Shown piece after piece: positions 25,292 to 33,542 of a DNA stretch of 64,000 nucleotides. Source of the stretch: Clostridium sp. UBA699 (GTDB lineage: Bacteria; Bacillota; Clostridia; Clostridiales; Clostridiaceae); NCBI GenBank assembly GCA_002298915.1, contig DBML01000032.1:1-64000 (forward strand). Reading direction: 5' to 3'. The position numbers and the translations under genes were made by a program. Below the pieces are notes generated by a model, which was not told where the DNA came from, did not search any database, and saw only the letters and a list, made by a program, of their open reading frames with translations. How positions within the stretch are numbered: the first letter of the stretch is position 1; each line of letters begins with the position of its first letter.

Positions 25292-25342
25292 AAATCCACC
25301 TTATACCGGCCTTTTCAGGCCATGTAAATATAAGATGGATTT
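25292..25342 (-). other. Two-tier hairpin between aminotransferase genes
   Basis: The arms 25292-25304 and 25330-25342 pair over 13 positions (one is a wobble on the minus strand) and enclose a second perfect 5-bp GGCCT/AGGCC stem with a 4-nt loop (25308-25321). It is read on the minus strand after the upstream aminotransferase stop. No real T-tract follows, so it may be a processing or leader structure rather than a plain terminator. Confidence 0.6.
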
Positions 25343-25373
25343 TCTCTGCTGATAGATGGTTTAGTGATAAATT

Positions 25374-26558
25374 TTAATAGTATTTAGCCAGAACTTTGCC
25401 CAGTCTCTTTATGCCTTCAACAATCTTGTCATCAGGCATGCATGAGTAGTTTACCCTGAAGAAGTTCTTGTGGCCGCTTGTAGGGAAGAAAGGCTCGCCT
25501 GGAACGTAAGCAACGTTTTCCTTTATGCATTCCTTCATTATCTCTGCTGCGTCAAGGTCTTCTCTGAGTTCAACCCATGCGAAAAGTCCGCCGTATGGAT
25601 TAGTGTGCTTGACTCCTGCAGGGAAATATTTGTCCATGCTTTCAAGCATGAGAGTCCTTCTCTTGCCGTACACTTCCCTTATCTTAGCTATATGGTCATT
25701 CAGGTCGTGTTTCTGCATGAATACGGCAGCTATCCTCTGGTCAAGCGAGCTTGACTGCAGGTCAGCACCCTGTTTTACTATGATATACTTCTGAAGTATT
25801 TCAGGTGATGCACAAATCCAGCCAAGTCTTAAGCCAGGAGCGAAGGTCTTTGAGAATGTTCCAAGGAATACTACCCAGCCTTCTTTGTCGTAGCTCTTTA
25901 TCGCGTTGTGAACTTTTCCTTCGAATATAAGCTCTCCGTAAGGATTGTCCTCGATAACAGGGATCTTGTACTCGGATGCAAGCTCAGCAACTCTCTTTCT
26001 TCTGTCATCAGGCATTGTTTTTCCTGTCGGGTTCTGGAAGTCAGGAATCGTGTAGATCATTTTAGCATTTGGATTTTCCTTCAATGCTTTCTCGAGCTCT
26101 TCAATGATCATTCCGTGGTCATCCATCTTAACTTCGACGAATTTTGGCTCATATGCCTGGAACGCGTTGATTGCTCCCAGGTAGCTTGGGCTTTCGCATA
26201 TTACTACATCGCCCTTGTTCAGGAACACTTTAGCCGAGAACTCAAGTCCCTGCTGTGATCCTGTAGTTACCAGAACATCGTCTGCTGTCAGGTTCTGGTG
26301 AGCTGTGTTCATTCTTTCTTTGGCAATGATCTCTCTCAGCGGTTTGTAGCCTTCGGTAGGACCATACTGAAGCGCAGCTGCTCCATCCTTCTCCATAACC
26401 TCGATCATTACTTCCTTGATCTCTTCGATAGGGAACAGCTCAGGTGCTGGAAGCCCTCCTGCGAAAGAGATAATCTCAGGCATCTCTGTGAGCTTAAGAA
26501 GCTCCCTGATTGCTGATGCCTTTAAACCATTTGCTCTGTCTGAAAAACGTACGTCCAT
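25374..26558 (-). CDS. PLP-dependent aminotransferase (2-aminoadipate/KAT-like group)
   Basis: 394 aa, class I. It contains IISFAGGLPAPELFP at the N-terminus, TGSQQGLEF, IPDFQNPTGKTM, EDNPYGELIF, and the Schiff-base Lys in LGTFSKTFAPGLRLGWI. This is the GntR-less relative of the MocR/LysN aminotransferases, whose members act on 2-aminoadipate, branched-chain or aromatic amino acids. The start at 26558 (MDVRFSDRANG) follows a GAGGGGG element about 11 nt upstream. Codon use leans to AGA/GGA-rich choices, suggesting substantial expression, consistent with a role in amino acid fermentation. Exact substrate unknown. Confidence 0.93.
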   Translation of the reverse strand: MDVRFSDRANGLKASAIRELLKLTEMPEIISFAGGLPAPELFPIEEIKEVMIEVMEKDGAAALQYGPTEGYKPLREIIAKERMNTAHQNLTADDVLVTTGSQQGLEFSAKVFLNKGDVVICESPSYLGAINAFQAYEPKFVEVKMDDHGMIIEELEKALKENPNAKMIYTIPDFQNPTGKTMPDDRRKRVAELASEYKIPVIEDNPYGELIFEGKVHNAIKSYDKEGWVVFLGTFSKTFAPGLRLGWICASPEILQKYIIVKQGADLQSSSLDQRIAAVFMQKHDLNDHIAKIREVYGKRRTLMLESMDKYFPAGVKHTNPYGGLFAWVELREDLDAAEIMKECIKENVAYVPGEPFFPTSGHKNFFRVNYSCMPDDKIVEGIKRLGKVLAKYY

Positions 26559-26687
26559 TTGTAAAAAACCCCCTCTTAAATAGAAAAATAAAGCTCCAAA
26601 TACTATTATTCTACACAAAATAAAAAACTCCTTCTTTGTAAACGATTAAATTTTATTTTTTTCTAAAATTGCTTTTCTGAAAGAAAA

Positions 26688-26716
26688 TAGCCATCTAAAT
26701 GAAAATATAGTATAAT
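26688..26716 (+). promoter_or_regulatory. Promoter of miaB-mutS-mutL
   Basis: TAGCCA (26688-26693; four of six match the -35 consensus), a 17-nt spacer and a perfect TATAAT (26711-26716), about 47 nt before miaB. Confidence 0.5.
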
Positions 26717-26762
26717 GTAGTTTGGTACAAAACGATTATTTGAAGAGGTGGAAGTTAAACAG

Positions 26763-28100
26763 ATGGAAAACAAGACGTTTTATATAGAGACCTGGGGCTG
26801 CCAGATGAACGAAGAGGATTCGGAGAAGCTTTCGGGCATGCTCAAAAGGACAGGCTATGAGCGCACAGAGGAGAGGGATACCGCTGACATCATAATATTC
26901 AACACCTGCTGTGTGAGGGAGAACGCTGAGCTTAAGGTCAAGGGTAACCTGGGGGCTCTGAAGAAGGTTAAGAAAGCGCGTCCAGAACTCATAATCGCCG
27001 TATGCGGCTGCATGATGCAGCAGGAAGGCGTGGCCGAGGAAATGATCAGGAAATACCCGTTCGTGGACATAATATTTGGTACCCACAATTCTTACAAGTT
27101 TCCTGAATACCTTAGCAGGGTGAAGCAGGAGGGCAAATCCGTAGTAGAAGTCATGAACAAGGAAGAAGGTATAGTGGAGGGTATCCCTATCGATAGGGAA
27201 AGCAGCGTTAAGGCATTCGTGACAATAATGTACGGCTGCAACAACTTCTGCACCTACTGCATTGTTCCATACGTAAGGGGCAGGGAAAGAAGCAGGGAGC
27301 CGCGGCACATAATCGATGAGATTGAGGACCTTGTGTCAAAGGGATACAAGGAGATTACGCTGCTTGGACAGAACGTTAACTCCTACGGCAAGGGGCTTGA
27401 GCCTAAAGTCAGCTTCGCAGGGCTTTTGAAGATGATAAAGGAGATAAAAGGTCTGGAGAGGGTGAGGTTCATGACCTCCCACCCTAAGGACCTGACAGAG
27501 GACGTAATAGACGTTATCGCCGAGGGAGGCAACCTCTGCGAACAGATACACCTCCCGGTCCAGTCCGGCTCAAGCAGGCTTCTAAAGAAGATGAACAGGC
27601 ATTACGACAGGGATATGTACCTTGACCTTGTAAGGCGAATCAAGGCAAAGATTCCTGGTGTGGCGCTGTCTACAGATATTATTGTGGGTTTCCCTGGAGA
27701 GAGTGAAGAGGATTTCCAGGAAACACTGTCACTGGTGAAAGCGGTTGAGTACGACTCGGCCTTCACCTTCATCTACTCAAAGCGGAAGGGCACACCGGCA
27801 TTTGAGCTGGAAGAACAGATCAGCGACGAGGTTAAGCACGAAAGGTTCAACAGGCTAGTAGAGGCTGTAAACAGCTGCAGCATAAAGAAGAACCTGGAGT
27901 ATGTCGGAAGGACAGTGGAGGTGCTCGTGGAAGGCCTGAGCAAGAACAACGAAAGCACAGTTACCGGAAGGACAAGGACGGGCAAGCTTGTCAACTTCTC
28001 CGGCGGTACAGACCTCGTAGGCCGGCTCGTCAACGTAAAAATAATCAAAGCAAACTCTTTCTCGCTGGTTGGGGAAGAGATAAAATTGGGCTCTTTATAG
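26763..28100 (+). CDS. miaB: tRNA-i6A37 methylthiotransferase MiaB
   Basis: 445 aa radical-SAM enzyme that adds a methylthio group to isopentenyl-A37 of tRNAs. The UPF0004 domain cysteines are seen in ETWGCQMN, NTCCVREN and VCGCMMQ. The radical-SAM CxxxCxxC is in GCNNFCTYCIVPYVRG, and a TRAM domain closes the protein. The start ATG at 26763 is preceded by AGAGGTGG at about 11 nt; the in-frame GTG at 26748 overlaps that site. The miaB-mutS-mutL order is common in Clostridia. The stop codon lies in the loop of a small hairpin. Confidence 0.96.
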   Translation: MENKTFYIETWGCQMNEEDSEKLSGMLKRTGYERTEERDTADIIIFNTCCVRENAELKVKGNLGALKKVKKARPELIIAVCGCMMQQEGVAEEMIRKYPFVDIIFGTHNSYKFPEYLSRVKQEGKSVVEVMNKEEGIVEGIPIDRESSVKAFVTIMYGCNNFCTYCIVPYVRGRERSREPRHIIDEIEDLVSKGYKEITLLGQNVNSYGKGLEPKVSFAGLLKMIKEIKGLERVRFMTSHPKDLTEDVIDVIAEGGNLCEQIHLPVQSGSSRLLKKMNRHYDRDMYLDLVRRIKAKIPGVALSTDIIVGFPGESEEDFQETLSLVKAVEYDSAFTFIYSKRKGTPAFELEEQISDEVKHERFNRLVEAVNSCSIKKNLEYVGRTVEVLVEGLSKNNESTVTGRTRTGKLVNFSGGTDLVGRLVNVKIIKANSFSLVGEEIKLGSL

Positions 28101-28110
28101 GAGCCCTTTT
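28088..28110 (+). terminator. Small hairpin between miaB and mutS
   Basis: GGGCTC/GAGCCC (28088-28093 with 28101-28106), a 7-nt loop containing the miaB stop, then TTTT. It is short and may give only partial termination, since mutS begins 35 nt downstream. Confidence 0.55.
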
Positions 28111-28134
28111 CACAATCCGAAGGGGGAATTATTA

Positions 28135-30702
28135 GTGGCGCTTACACCGATGATGCAGCAGTACCTTGACGTGAAGGAAAGCTGCAAGGACTGCATTTTG
28201 TTTTTCAGGCTTGGGGATTTTTATGAGATGTTTTTCGAAGATGCAAGGACGGCCTCCAGGGAGCTGGAGCTGGTTCTCACGGGCCGAGACTGCGGTCTGG
28301 AGAACAGGGCCGACATGTGCGGTGTGCCATTCCATGCAGCTGATTCCTATATAAGCAGGCTTGTGAGCAAGGGATACAAGGTAGCAATATGCGAACAGCT
28401 CGAGGACCCGTCGCAGGCAAAGGGCATAGTTAAAAGGGGCGTAATAAAAGTAGTGACTCCAGGAACCTTCACAGACTCTTCATTCCTTGAAGAGAAGAGG
28501 AACAACTTCCTCGTCGGCCTTTACCTGGAAGAGGATGTCTTCGCTCTGTGCTCGGCTGACATATCAACAGGAGAGTTCAACTGCACTGAAGGCCCCTATG
28601 AGACAGCGCTGATCATGGATGAGATTTCAAAGTTCTCGCCCAGGGAGCTGCTTATACCAGAAGGCGCTGATCCGAAACTTATGGAGATGATAAGGGAGAG
28701 GTTCGACCTTTCCGTTACCGAGCTGCAGGCCGAAGCGTATGCTGCAGACAGGAGCCTCGTCGAAAGCCAGTTCAAGAACAGCCATTCACTGGAATTGAGC
28801 CAGCCCGTAACTAGCTGCAGCTGTTCGATGCTGAGGTACATAGCCGATACGCAGAAAGTGGCTCTTCCCCACATAGACGACTTCAACCTGTACAGCATTG
28901 TCGAATACCTATCCATAGACGTCAACTCAAGGAGAAACCTTGAGCTTACGGAAACGCTTAGGGACAAAACAAGGAAAGGATCGCTGCTCTGGGTCCTGGA
29001 CAGGACGTCGACATCCATGGGCGGAAGGCGCCTGAGGAGCTGGATAGAGCAGCCGCTCGTTAACAGGAAGAGGATAGAAGGCAGACTCGATGCCATAGAG
29101 GAGAACGTGGAAGCGCTTTCGCAGCACTGCGACCTCATCGAGAGCCTCAAGGAGATATACGACATCGAAAGGATCGTTGGAAGGATTTCCTCGAAGTCTG
29201 TAAATGCAAAAGAGCTCATATCCCTGAAAAAATCGATCGAAAAAATCCCCGCCATCAAGAAATCGCTTTCGGGGTTCAGGAGCAGCCTTTATGTTTCCAT
29301 GAACAAGGAGCTTGACGAACTGGCGGACGTTCACAGTATACTTGAGGATTCCATTATGGACAACCCGGGTCTTTCGGCGAAGGAAGGAAACATCATCAAG
29401 CAAGGCTTCAGCCCTGAGGTTGATGAGCTAAGGTACGCAAAGACAAAGGGAAGGGAATGGATATCCTCTCTTGAAGCATCCGAAAGGGAAATAACCGGAA
29501 TAAAATCGCTCAAGGTAGGATTCAACAAGGTTTTCGGGTACTATATAGAGATAACAAAGTCGAACTTCGGCCAGGTTCCTGAAGGGAGATATATAAGGAA
29601 GCAGACGCTCTCCAACGCTGAGAGATACATAACACCTGAGCTTAAGGAGATGGAGGACAAGATACTCGGAGCTGAGGAAAAGCTTCTTAATCTTGAATAC
29701 AAGCTTTTCACCGAGATAAGAGAGGAGATTGAGAAGCATATATTCAGGATGAAGCGCACCGCAAAGATTATCTCCGAGATCGACTGCCTCTGCTCACTGG
29801 CTGCTGTCGCCCTTGAAAACGGATATGTGAAGCCTGCCCTCAACGAGAAGGGTTTCATCGATATAAGGGAAGGGAGACATCCTGTAGTCGAAAAGGTTAT
29901 ACCTTCCGGAGCTTTTGTCGCCAACGATACGTACCTTAATTCGAAGGAGCAGCAGCTGATGCTCATAACAGGACCTAACATGGCCGGAAAATCAACCTAC
30001 ATGAGGCAGGTCGCCCTGATCTCGATAATGGCTCAGATAGGAAGCTTTGTGCCGGCAAAGTCGGCAGACCTGTCGGTTTGCGACAGGATATTCACCAGGA
30101 TAGGCGCGTCGGATGATCTGGCTGCAGGGAAAAGCACATTCATGGTCGAGATGTGGGAGGTTTCGAACATACTGCACAACGCGACACCTAAAAGCCTCGT
30201 CCTTCTCGACGAAGTGGGAAGGGGTACAAGCACCTACGACGGACTAAGCATAGCCTGGGCCGTGATAGAGCATATCTGCACAGACAAGAAAACCAAATGC
30301 AAAACCCTTTTCGCGACACACTACCACGAGCTCACTAAGCTAGAAGGGACAATTGGCGGCGTGGTCAACTACAGGGTTGCAGTGAGGGAGCTCCAGAACG
30401 AAATCATTTTCCTGCATAAGATCGTGAGGGGTGGAACCGACCAGTCCTACGGAATAGAGGTTGCCAAGCTGGCAGGGCTCCCGATGAAGGTCATTGGAAG
30501 GGCCAAGGAGATACTCGAAAACATAGAAAAGGAGCATCTGCCGGCGGCCAGATCCGCAGAGCCCCTCATGCAGCTGGGATTCTCCGACCTCGAAAAGGAC
30601 AAGCTCCTTAAGGAGCTATCCTCAATAGATGTAATGAACATGACGCCGATGGAGAGCATGAACAAGCTTCATGAAATGGTCAAGAGTGCAAAATCGATTT
30701 AA
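28135..30702 (+). CDS. mutS: DNA mismatch repair protein MutS
   Basis: 855 aa, full length. It recognises mismatches through the F-x-E motif (Phe29-Tyr30-Glu31, in RLGDFYEMFFEDA). The C-terminal ABC-type ATPase has Walker A GPNMAGKST, the signature region GASDDLAAGKSTFMVEM and Walker B LLDEVGRGTSTYDG. The start is GTG at 28135, with AGGGGG 7 nt upstream; the next ATG (28150) would remove the usual LTPMMQQY residues. mutL follows 16 nt after the stop. Confidence 0.97.
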   Translation: MALTPMMQQYLDVKESCKDCILFFRLGDFYEMFFEDARTASRELELVLTGRDCGLENRADMCGVPFHAADSYISRLVSKGYKVAICEQLEDPSQAKGIVKRGVIKVVTPGTFTDSSFLEEKRNNFLVGLYLEEDVFALCSADISTGEFNCTEGPYETALIMDEISKFSPRELLIPEGADPKLMEMIRERFDLSVTELQAEAYAADRSLVESQFKNSHSLELSQPVTSCSCSMLRYIADTQKVALPHIDDFNLYSIVEYLSIDVNSRRNLELTETLRDKTRKGSLLWVLDRTSTSMGGRRLRSWIEQPLVNRKRIEGRLDAIEENVEALSQHCDLIESLKEIYDIERIVGRISSKSVNAKELISLKKSIEKIPAIKKSLSGFRSSLYVSMNKELDELADVHSILEDSIMDNPGLSAKEGNIIKQGFSPEVDELRYAKTKGREWISSLEASEREITGIKSLKVGFNKVFGYYIEITKSNFGQVPEGRYIRKQTLSNAERYITPELKEMEDKILGAEEKLLNLEYKLFTEIREEIEKHIFRMKRTAKIISEIDCLCSLAAVALENGYVKPALNEKGFIDIREGRHPVVEKVIPSGAFVANDTYLNSKEQQLMLITGPNMAGKSTYMRQVALISIMAQIGSFVPAKSADLSVCDRIFTRIGASDDLAAGKSTFMVEMWEVSNILHNATPKSLVLLDEVGRGTSTYDGLSIAWAVIEHICTDKKTKCKTLFATHYHELTKLEGTIGGVVNYRVAVRELQNEIIFLHKIVRGGTDQSYGIEVAKLAGLPMKVIGRAKEILENIEKEHLPAARSAEPLMQLGFSDLEKDKLLKELSSIDVMNMTPMESMNKLHEMVKSAKSI

Positions 30703-30718
30703 AACGCGGGGTGGTAAT

Positions 30719-32572
30719 TTGAAGAGGATAAACGTATTGGATGACAATACTGCAAATAAGATTGCGGCTGGCGAGGTGGTTGAACGCCCTTTTTCCGTTG
30801 TCAAGGAGCTGGTGGAGAACAGCATTGATTCGAATGCCACCAGCATAACGATAGAGATAGAGGAGGGCGGAGAAAAGCTTATAAAGGTGATAGACAATGG
30901 GACTGGAATATTCCCGGAGGACATCGAAAAAGCATTCCTGCCCCATGCCACAAGCAAAATAAGCGACATAGATGACATTTACAGGATTCAAACGATGGGC
31001 TTCCGCGGCGAAGCCCTGGCCAGCATAGCTTCCGTTTCCAAGGTTGACATGAAGAGCAGGACCAGCGGCTTCGACTTCGGAAAGAACGTGACGGTAACAG
31101 CAGGCAGCGTCGAGAACGTTGCGGACGTTGGAGCGAATATAGGAACTACTGTAGTAGTTAGGGAATTGTTCTTCAACGTACCCGCAAGAAAGAAATTCCT
31201 CAAATCGATGAGCAGGGAGTATTCCTATATATCGGACATCATAGCCAGGATGGCTATAGCAAACCCGGATATCGCCTTCAAGCTTCTTCACAACGGCAAA
31301 CCTACTCTAACAACATACGGTACTGGAGAGATCATCGATGCAGTGAGGTCGGTGTACGGAAAGTCGGCGGCGGACAACCTGATAAAATTCGAGGAGCATG
31401 GGGATGTGGCATCGGTATACGGCTTCGTAGGCAACGCCGAGCTGGCAAAGGGAAATCGAAACAGCCAGAGCATATTCGTAAACAAGCGGTACATCAAGAA
31501 CAGGACGATCACTGCTGCGGTGGAGAATGCCTTCAAGTCCTTCATAACAGTCAACAAGCATCCTTTTTTCGTCCTTTTCATCAACATATACCCTGATTTT
31601 ATTGACGTTAACGTCCACCCCACAAAATCCGAGATTAAATTCAAGGACGAAAGGGAGGTATACAAGCTCGTGTTCGGAGCAGTGCACAGCGCGCTGCGCT
31701 TGAGCCTGACAGATGCTTTCATGTCAGAGGAGCAGGAGTCAGCCGTGGAGGAAATCCACGATGAAATCCGCGAAGCTTCATCTAAAGAGATTGTGCAGCT
31801 CCCGATGGACCTGAAGCCGGAAACCACTTATCCTTCCTTCCGGTCTGAGGAGATTTTCAGGGAGAATCCCGAGTTCATAATCCCTCAATACAGAGAGCTG
31901 GAATTCAACGCCCCCGAAAAGGAAGAACTTCCTTCTTCATCTGATGAAACGATTGAGGAAGTCATAGAGCCGACAGAAGCTCATAAGGCGAAAATACCGG
32001 ACATCAGGGTCATTGGCCAGTTCAACAAGACATATATACTCGGCGAGTACGCAGCGGAGCTTTACCTTATTGACCAGCATGCCGCACATGAGAAAATTCT
32101 TTTCGAGAAATATACCGATGAGATCAGGAAACACCATGTTACCTCCCAGCTGCTCCTGACGCCCGCCGTTGCTGAACTCAGCGCCGAGGAGTACTTGACA
32201 TATGAAGAAAACAAGGCGGTTTTCGAAAGCCTGGGCTTTTCGATAGAGGGTTTTGGCCAGAACACGGTGTGCATAAGGGAGGTTCCGTATATTCTCGGAA
32301 AGCCCGACATAAGGAGCTTTTTCGCGAATGTGCTCGAGAACCTTAGGCGTATGGGCAGCGGCAGCACGGTTGAGGTAAAGTATAATGCGATCGCAAGCAT
32401 GGCCTGCAAATCAGCTGTTAAGGCAAAGGACAGCCTTTCTGAGGTTGAGATGAAGGCTCTCGTGGAAGCTTTGAAGTACATGGCTGACCCTTATACATGC
32501 CCTCACGGAAGACCAACCATAATAAAGATCGGGCTCGGAGAACTCGAAAAGAGGTTCAAGAGGGTACAGTAG
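30719..32572 (+). CDS. mutL: DNA mismatch repair protein MutL (endonuclease-type)
   Basis: 617 aa. The N-terminal GHKL ATPase shows ELVENSIDSNAT, DNGTGI and GFRGEALASIASV. The C-terminal domain has the metal-binding endonuclease motif DQHAAHEKILFEKY and TCPHGRPT, so this MutL can nick DNA, as expected where MutH is absent. The start is TTG at 30719 because GGGGTGG precedes it by 4-5 nt; the ATG at 30671 lies inside mutS. The variable linker runs from about residue 335 to 430. Downstream comes not miaA, as often seen, but the RNA/CotH islet. Confidence 0.95.
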   Translation: MKRINVLDDNTANKIAAGEVVERPFSVVKELVENSIDSNATSITIEIEEGGEKLIKVIDNGTGIFPEDIEKAFLPHATSKISDIDDIYRIQTMGFRGEALASIASVSKVDMKSRTSGFDFGKNVTVTAGSVENVADVGANIGTTVVVRELFFNVPARKKFLKSMSREYSYISDIIARMAIANPDIAFKLLHNGKPTLTTYGTGEIIDAVRSVYGKSAADNLIKFEEHGDVASVYGFVGNAELAKGNRNSQSIFVNKRYIKNRTITAAVENAFKSFITVNKHPFFVLFINIYPDFIDVNVHPTKSEIKFKDEREVYKLVFGAVHSALRLSLTDAFMSEEQESAVEEIHDEIREASSKEIVQLPMDLKPETTYPSFRSEEIFRENPEFIIPQYRELEFNAPEKEELPSSSDETIEEVIEPTEAHKAKIPDIRVIGQFNKTYILGEYAAELYLIDQHAAHEKILFEKYTDEIRKHHVTSQLLLTPAVAELSAEEYLTYEENKAVFESLGFSIEGFGQNTVCIREVPYILGKPDIRSFFANVLENLRRMGSGSTVEVKYNAIASMACKSAVKAKDSLSEVEMKALVEALKYMADPYTCPHGRPTIIKIGLGELEKRFKRVQ

Positions 32573-32637
32573 GAGAGTTGGTTGCTTCACAAATGAATGT
32601 ATCCGCTGACCAATATTCATAATTGTTGGAAATGCAC

Positions 32638-32653
32638 AGCTTGTAAGCAAGCT
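32638..32653 (+). other. Short hairpin after mutL
   Basis: AGCTTG/CAAGCT with a TAAG loop. There is no T-tract, so termination is doubtful. Nothing else is recognised between mutL (32572) and the promoter at 32778. Confidence 0.3.
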
Positions 32654-32777
32654 ATTATCCGGCTTGGTGGCAGGATATTGCAGCCTGATATATATTTTCA
32701 CTATTTGGAAAAGGCTTGTTTTATATCCTTAATATGAATGTCACAGAATGTTAATAAATCAAATATCAGAATATATA

Positions 32778-32806
32778 TTGATTTCTGATAACAAGCCTGC
32801 TATAAT
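32778..32806 (+). promoter_or_regulatory. Strong sigma-A promoter of the large RNA
   Basis: TTGATT (32778-32783), exactly 17 nt, then TATAAT (32801-32806). Transcription should start near 32813, at the base of the first hairpin of the RNA. No coding gene starts within 700 nt downstream. Confidence 0.85.
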
Positions 32807-32900
32807 GTAATCAAGAAGAAAGAAATTTCTTCCCACAGGCCCTAATCTCCTGTAAACCAGTTTGAAAACTCAGGAACCTGTCTTATTAAGGAGATTAGCC

Positions 32901-32918
32901 ATGAATGATACACCTTAA
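32901..32918 (+). other. Mini-ORF inside the large RNA
   Basis: ATG AAT GAT ACA CCT TAA (MNDTP) is preceded by AAGGAG at 32888-32893 with a 7-nt spacer, a textbook ribosome binding site. The site lies inside the segment (32889-32898) that can pair with 32842-32851, so its exposure would depend on which fold forms. It could be chance, but the coincidence with the switching segment is notable. Confidence 0.3.
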
Positions 32919-33299
32919 GGTGGCATTCTGGTTAAACACCCACCTTTGTAAGTTGAACAGATTCTTGAAAAAAGTATTTTCTACAGTATGCTGAGTAGTA
33001 GTTGACCTGAATCCCGAAGGGGCTGAAGGCTGACAACAACGAAACATACGAGTAAGGGTATCAAGTCAAATGAAATTGAACCTTTTGCAGCATACGCGAG
33101 TAAGCGGCTGCTCCAATGCCTGCCATAACAGGATCTGAGGTGCAGAAAGCTGAAACATTGCGGTGAAGGATTTGTTTTCTATCTAACCAAGATTATTTTA
33201 TTGAACTGCAGAAATGCATTCAATAGAAAAACCAATTAGAAATGGGTGCATGTAAATAGAAGAAACAACCGAGTCACAAAAGAGATTAGGGTCTGTATG

Positions 33300-33340
33300 A
33301 CCACCAGTTAGCAGAGATTGAAGGCTGATTGGTGGTTTTT
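33300..33340 (+). terminator. Intrinsic terminator of the large RNA
   Basis: ACCACCAGTTAGC pairs with GCTGATTGGTGGT (33300-33312 with 33324-33336, two G-U) and is followed by a TTTT run. Confidence 0.9.
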
Positions 33341-33352
33341 ACATTTCAGAAA

Positions 33353-33386
33353 AGGTCTGAGCGTAATCGTTCAGACCTATTCTTTT
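33353..33386 (+). terminator. Second, backup terminator
   Basis: AGGTCTGA/TCAGACCT (33353-33360 with 33371-33378), a perfect 8-bp stem with a 10-nt loop followed by ATTCTTTT. It lies 13 nt after the first terminator. Confidence 0.65.
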
Positions 33387-33424
33387 GCCAATGATTCGGA
33401 TGCTAAAAATATTATCTATTTGAA

Positions 33425-33453
33425 TTGAAAGCTTTCTTCTTTTGGAGTATAAT
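33425..33453 (+). promoter_or_regulatory. Sigma-A promoter of CotH-like surface protein gene
   Basis: TTGAAA (33425-33430), 17-nt spacer, TATAAT (33448-33453). It gives an ~80-nt leader, so the surface protein is transcribed independently of the RNA upstream. Confidence 0.82.
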
Positions 33454-33455
33454 TG

Positions 33456-33495
33456 TGTTAACAATTATTGAAAATTCGGAATATTTTGTTAACAA
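33456..33495 (+). promoter_or_regulatory. Paired TGTTAACAA operator-like sites
   Basis: TGTTAACAA occurs at 33456-33464 and again at 33487-33495, 31 bp apart (about three helical turns). The second copy is part of a perfect 10-bp palindrome, TTGTTAACAA. The first overlaps a wider inverted repeat AATTGT/ACAATT (33451-33466) touching the -10 box. The placement from the -10 box into the leader suits a repressor binding cooperatively. The protein is unknown. Confidence 0.45.
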
Positions 33496-33542
33496 GGGGG
33501 TGATTTTATATACGGATAATCTAAAAAAAGGGGGAAAAAAAT

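Larger units (their letters stand above)
32813..33340 (+). ncRNA. Large structured non-coding RNA, class not recognised (about 525 nt)
   Basis: Bounded by a near-consensus promoter and tandem terminators, with no long frame on this strand. (1) The 5' hairpin 32815-32832 has a 7-bp stem and a GAAA loop. (2) A long-range helix pairs 32835-32849 with 33282-33296, 15 pairs with one G-U, closing ~430 nt. (3) Part of the same 5' arm (32842-32851) is also perfectly complementary to 32889-32898, so two folds compete. (4) Hairpin AAGGTGG/CCACCTT at 32917-32946. (5) Hairpin GCAGC-AUA-CGC-GAGUAA-GCG-GCUGC near 33088-33111; a second GAGUAA loop lies near 33046-33062. (6) Helix CAATG/CATTG (33114-33118 with 33156-33160). 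(7) Hairpin 33199-33225, 7 bp plus a bulged C plus TGCA-GAAA-TGCA. It lacks tmRNA, RNase P, T-box and intron signatures. OLE, ROOL, GOLLD or another large class cannot be excluded without a covariance search. Confidence 0.78.

Noticed and set aside
32573..33542. Group I or II intron, T-box, tmRNA or RNase P as explanation for the mutL-CotH gap
   Set aside because: No intron core or domain V, no T-box sequence, no tRNA-like ends and no RNase P core were found. Strong terminators separate it from the next gene.
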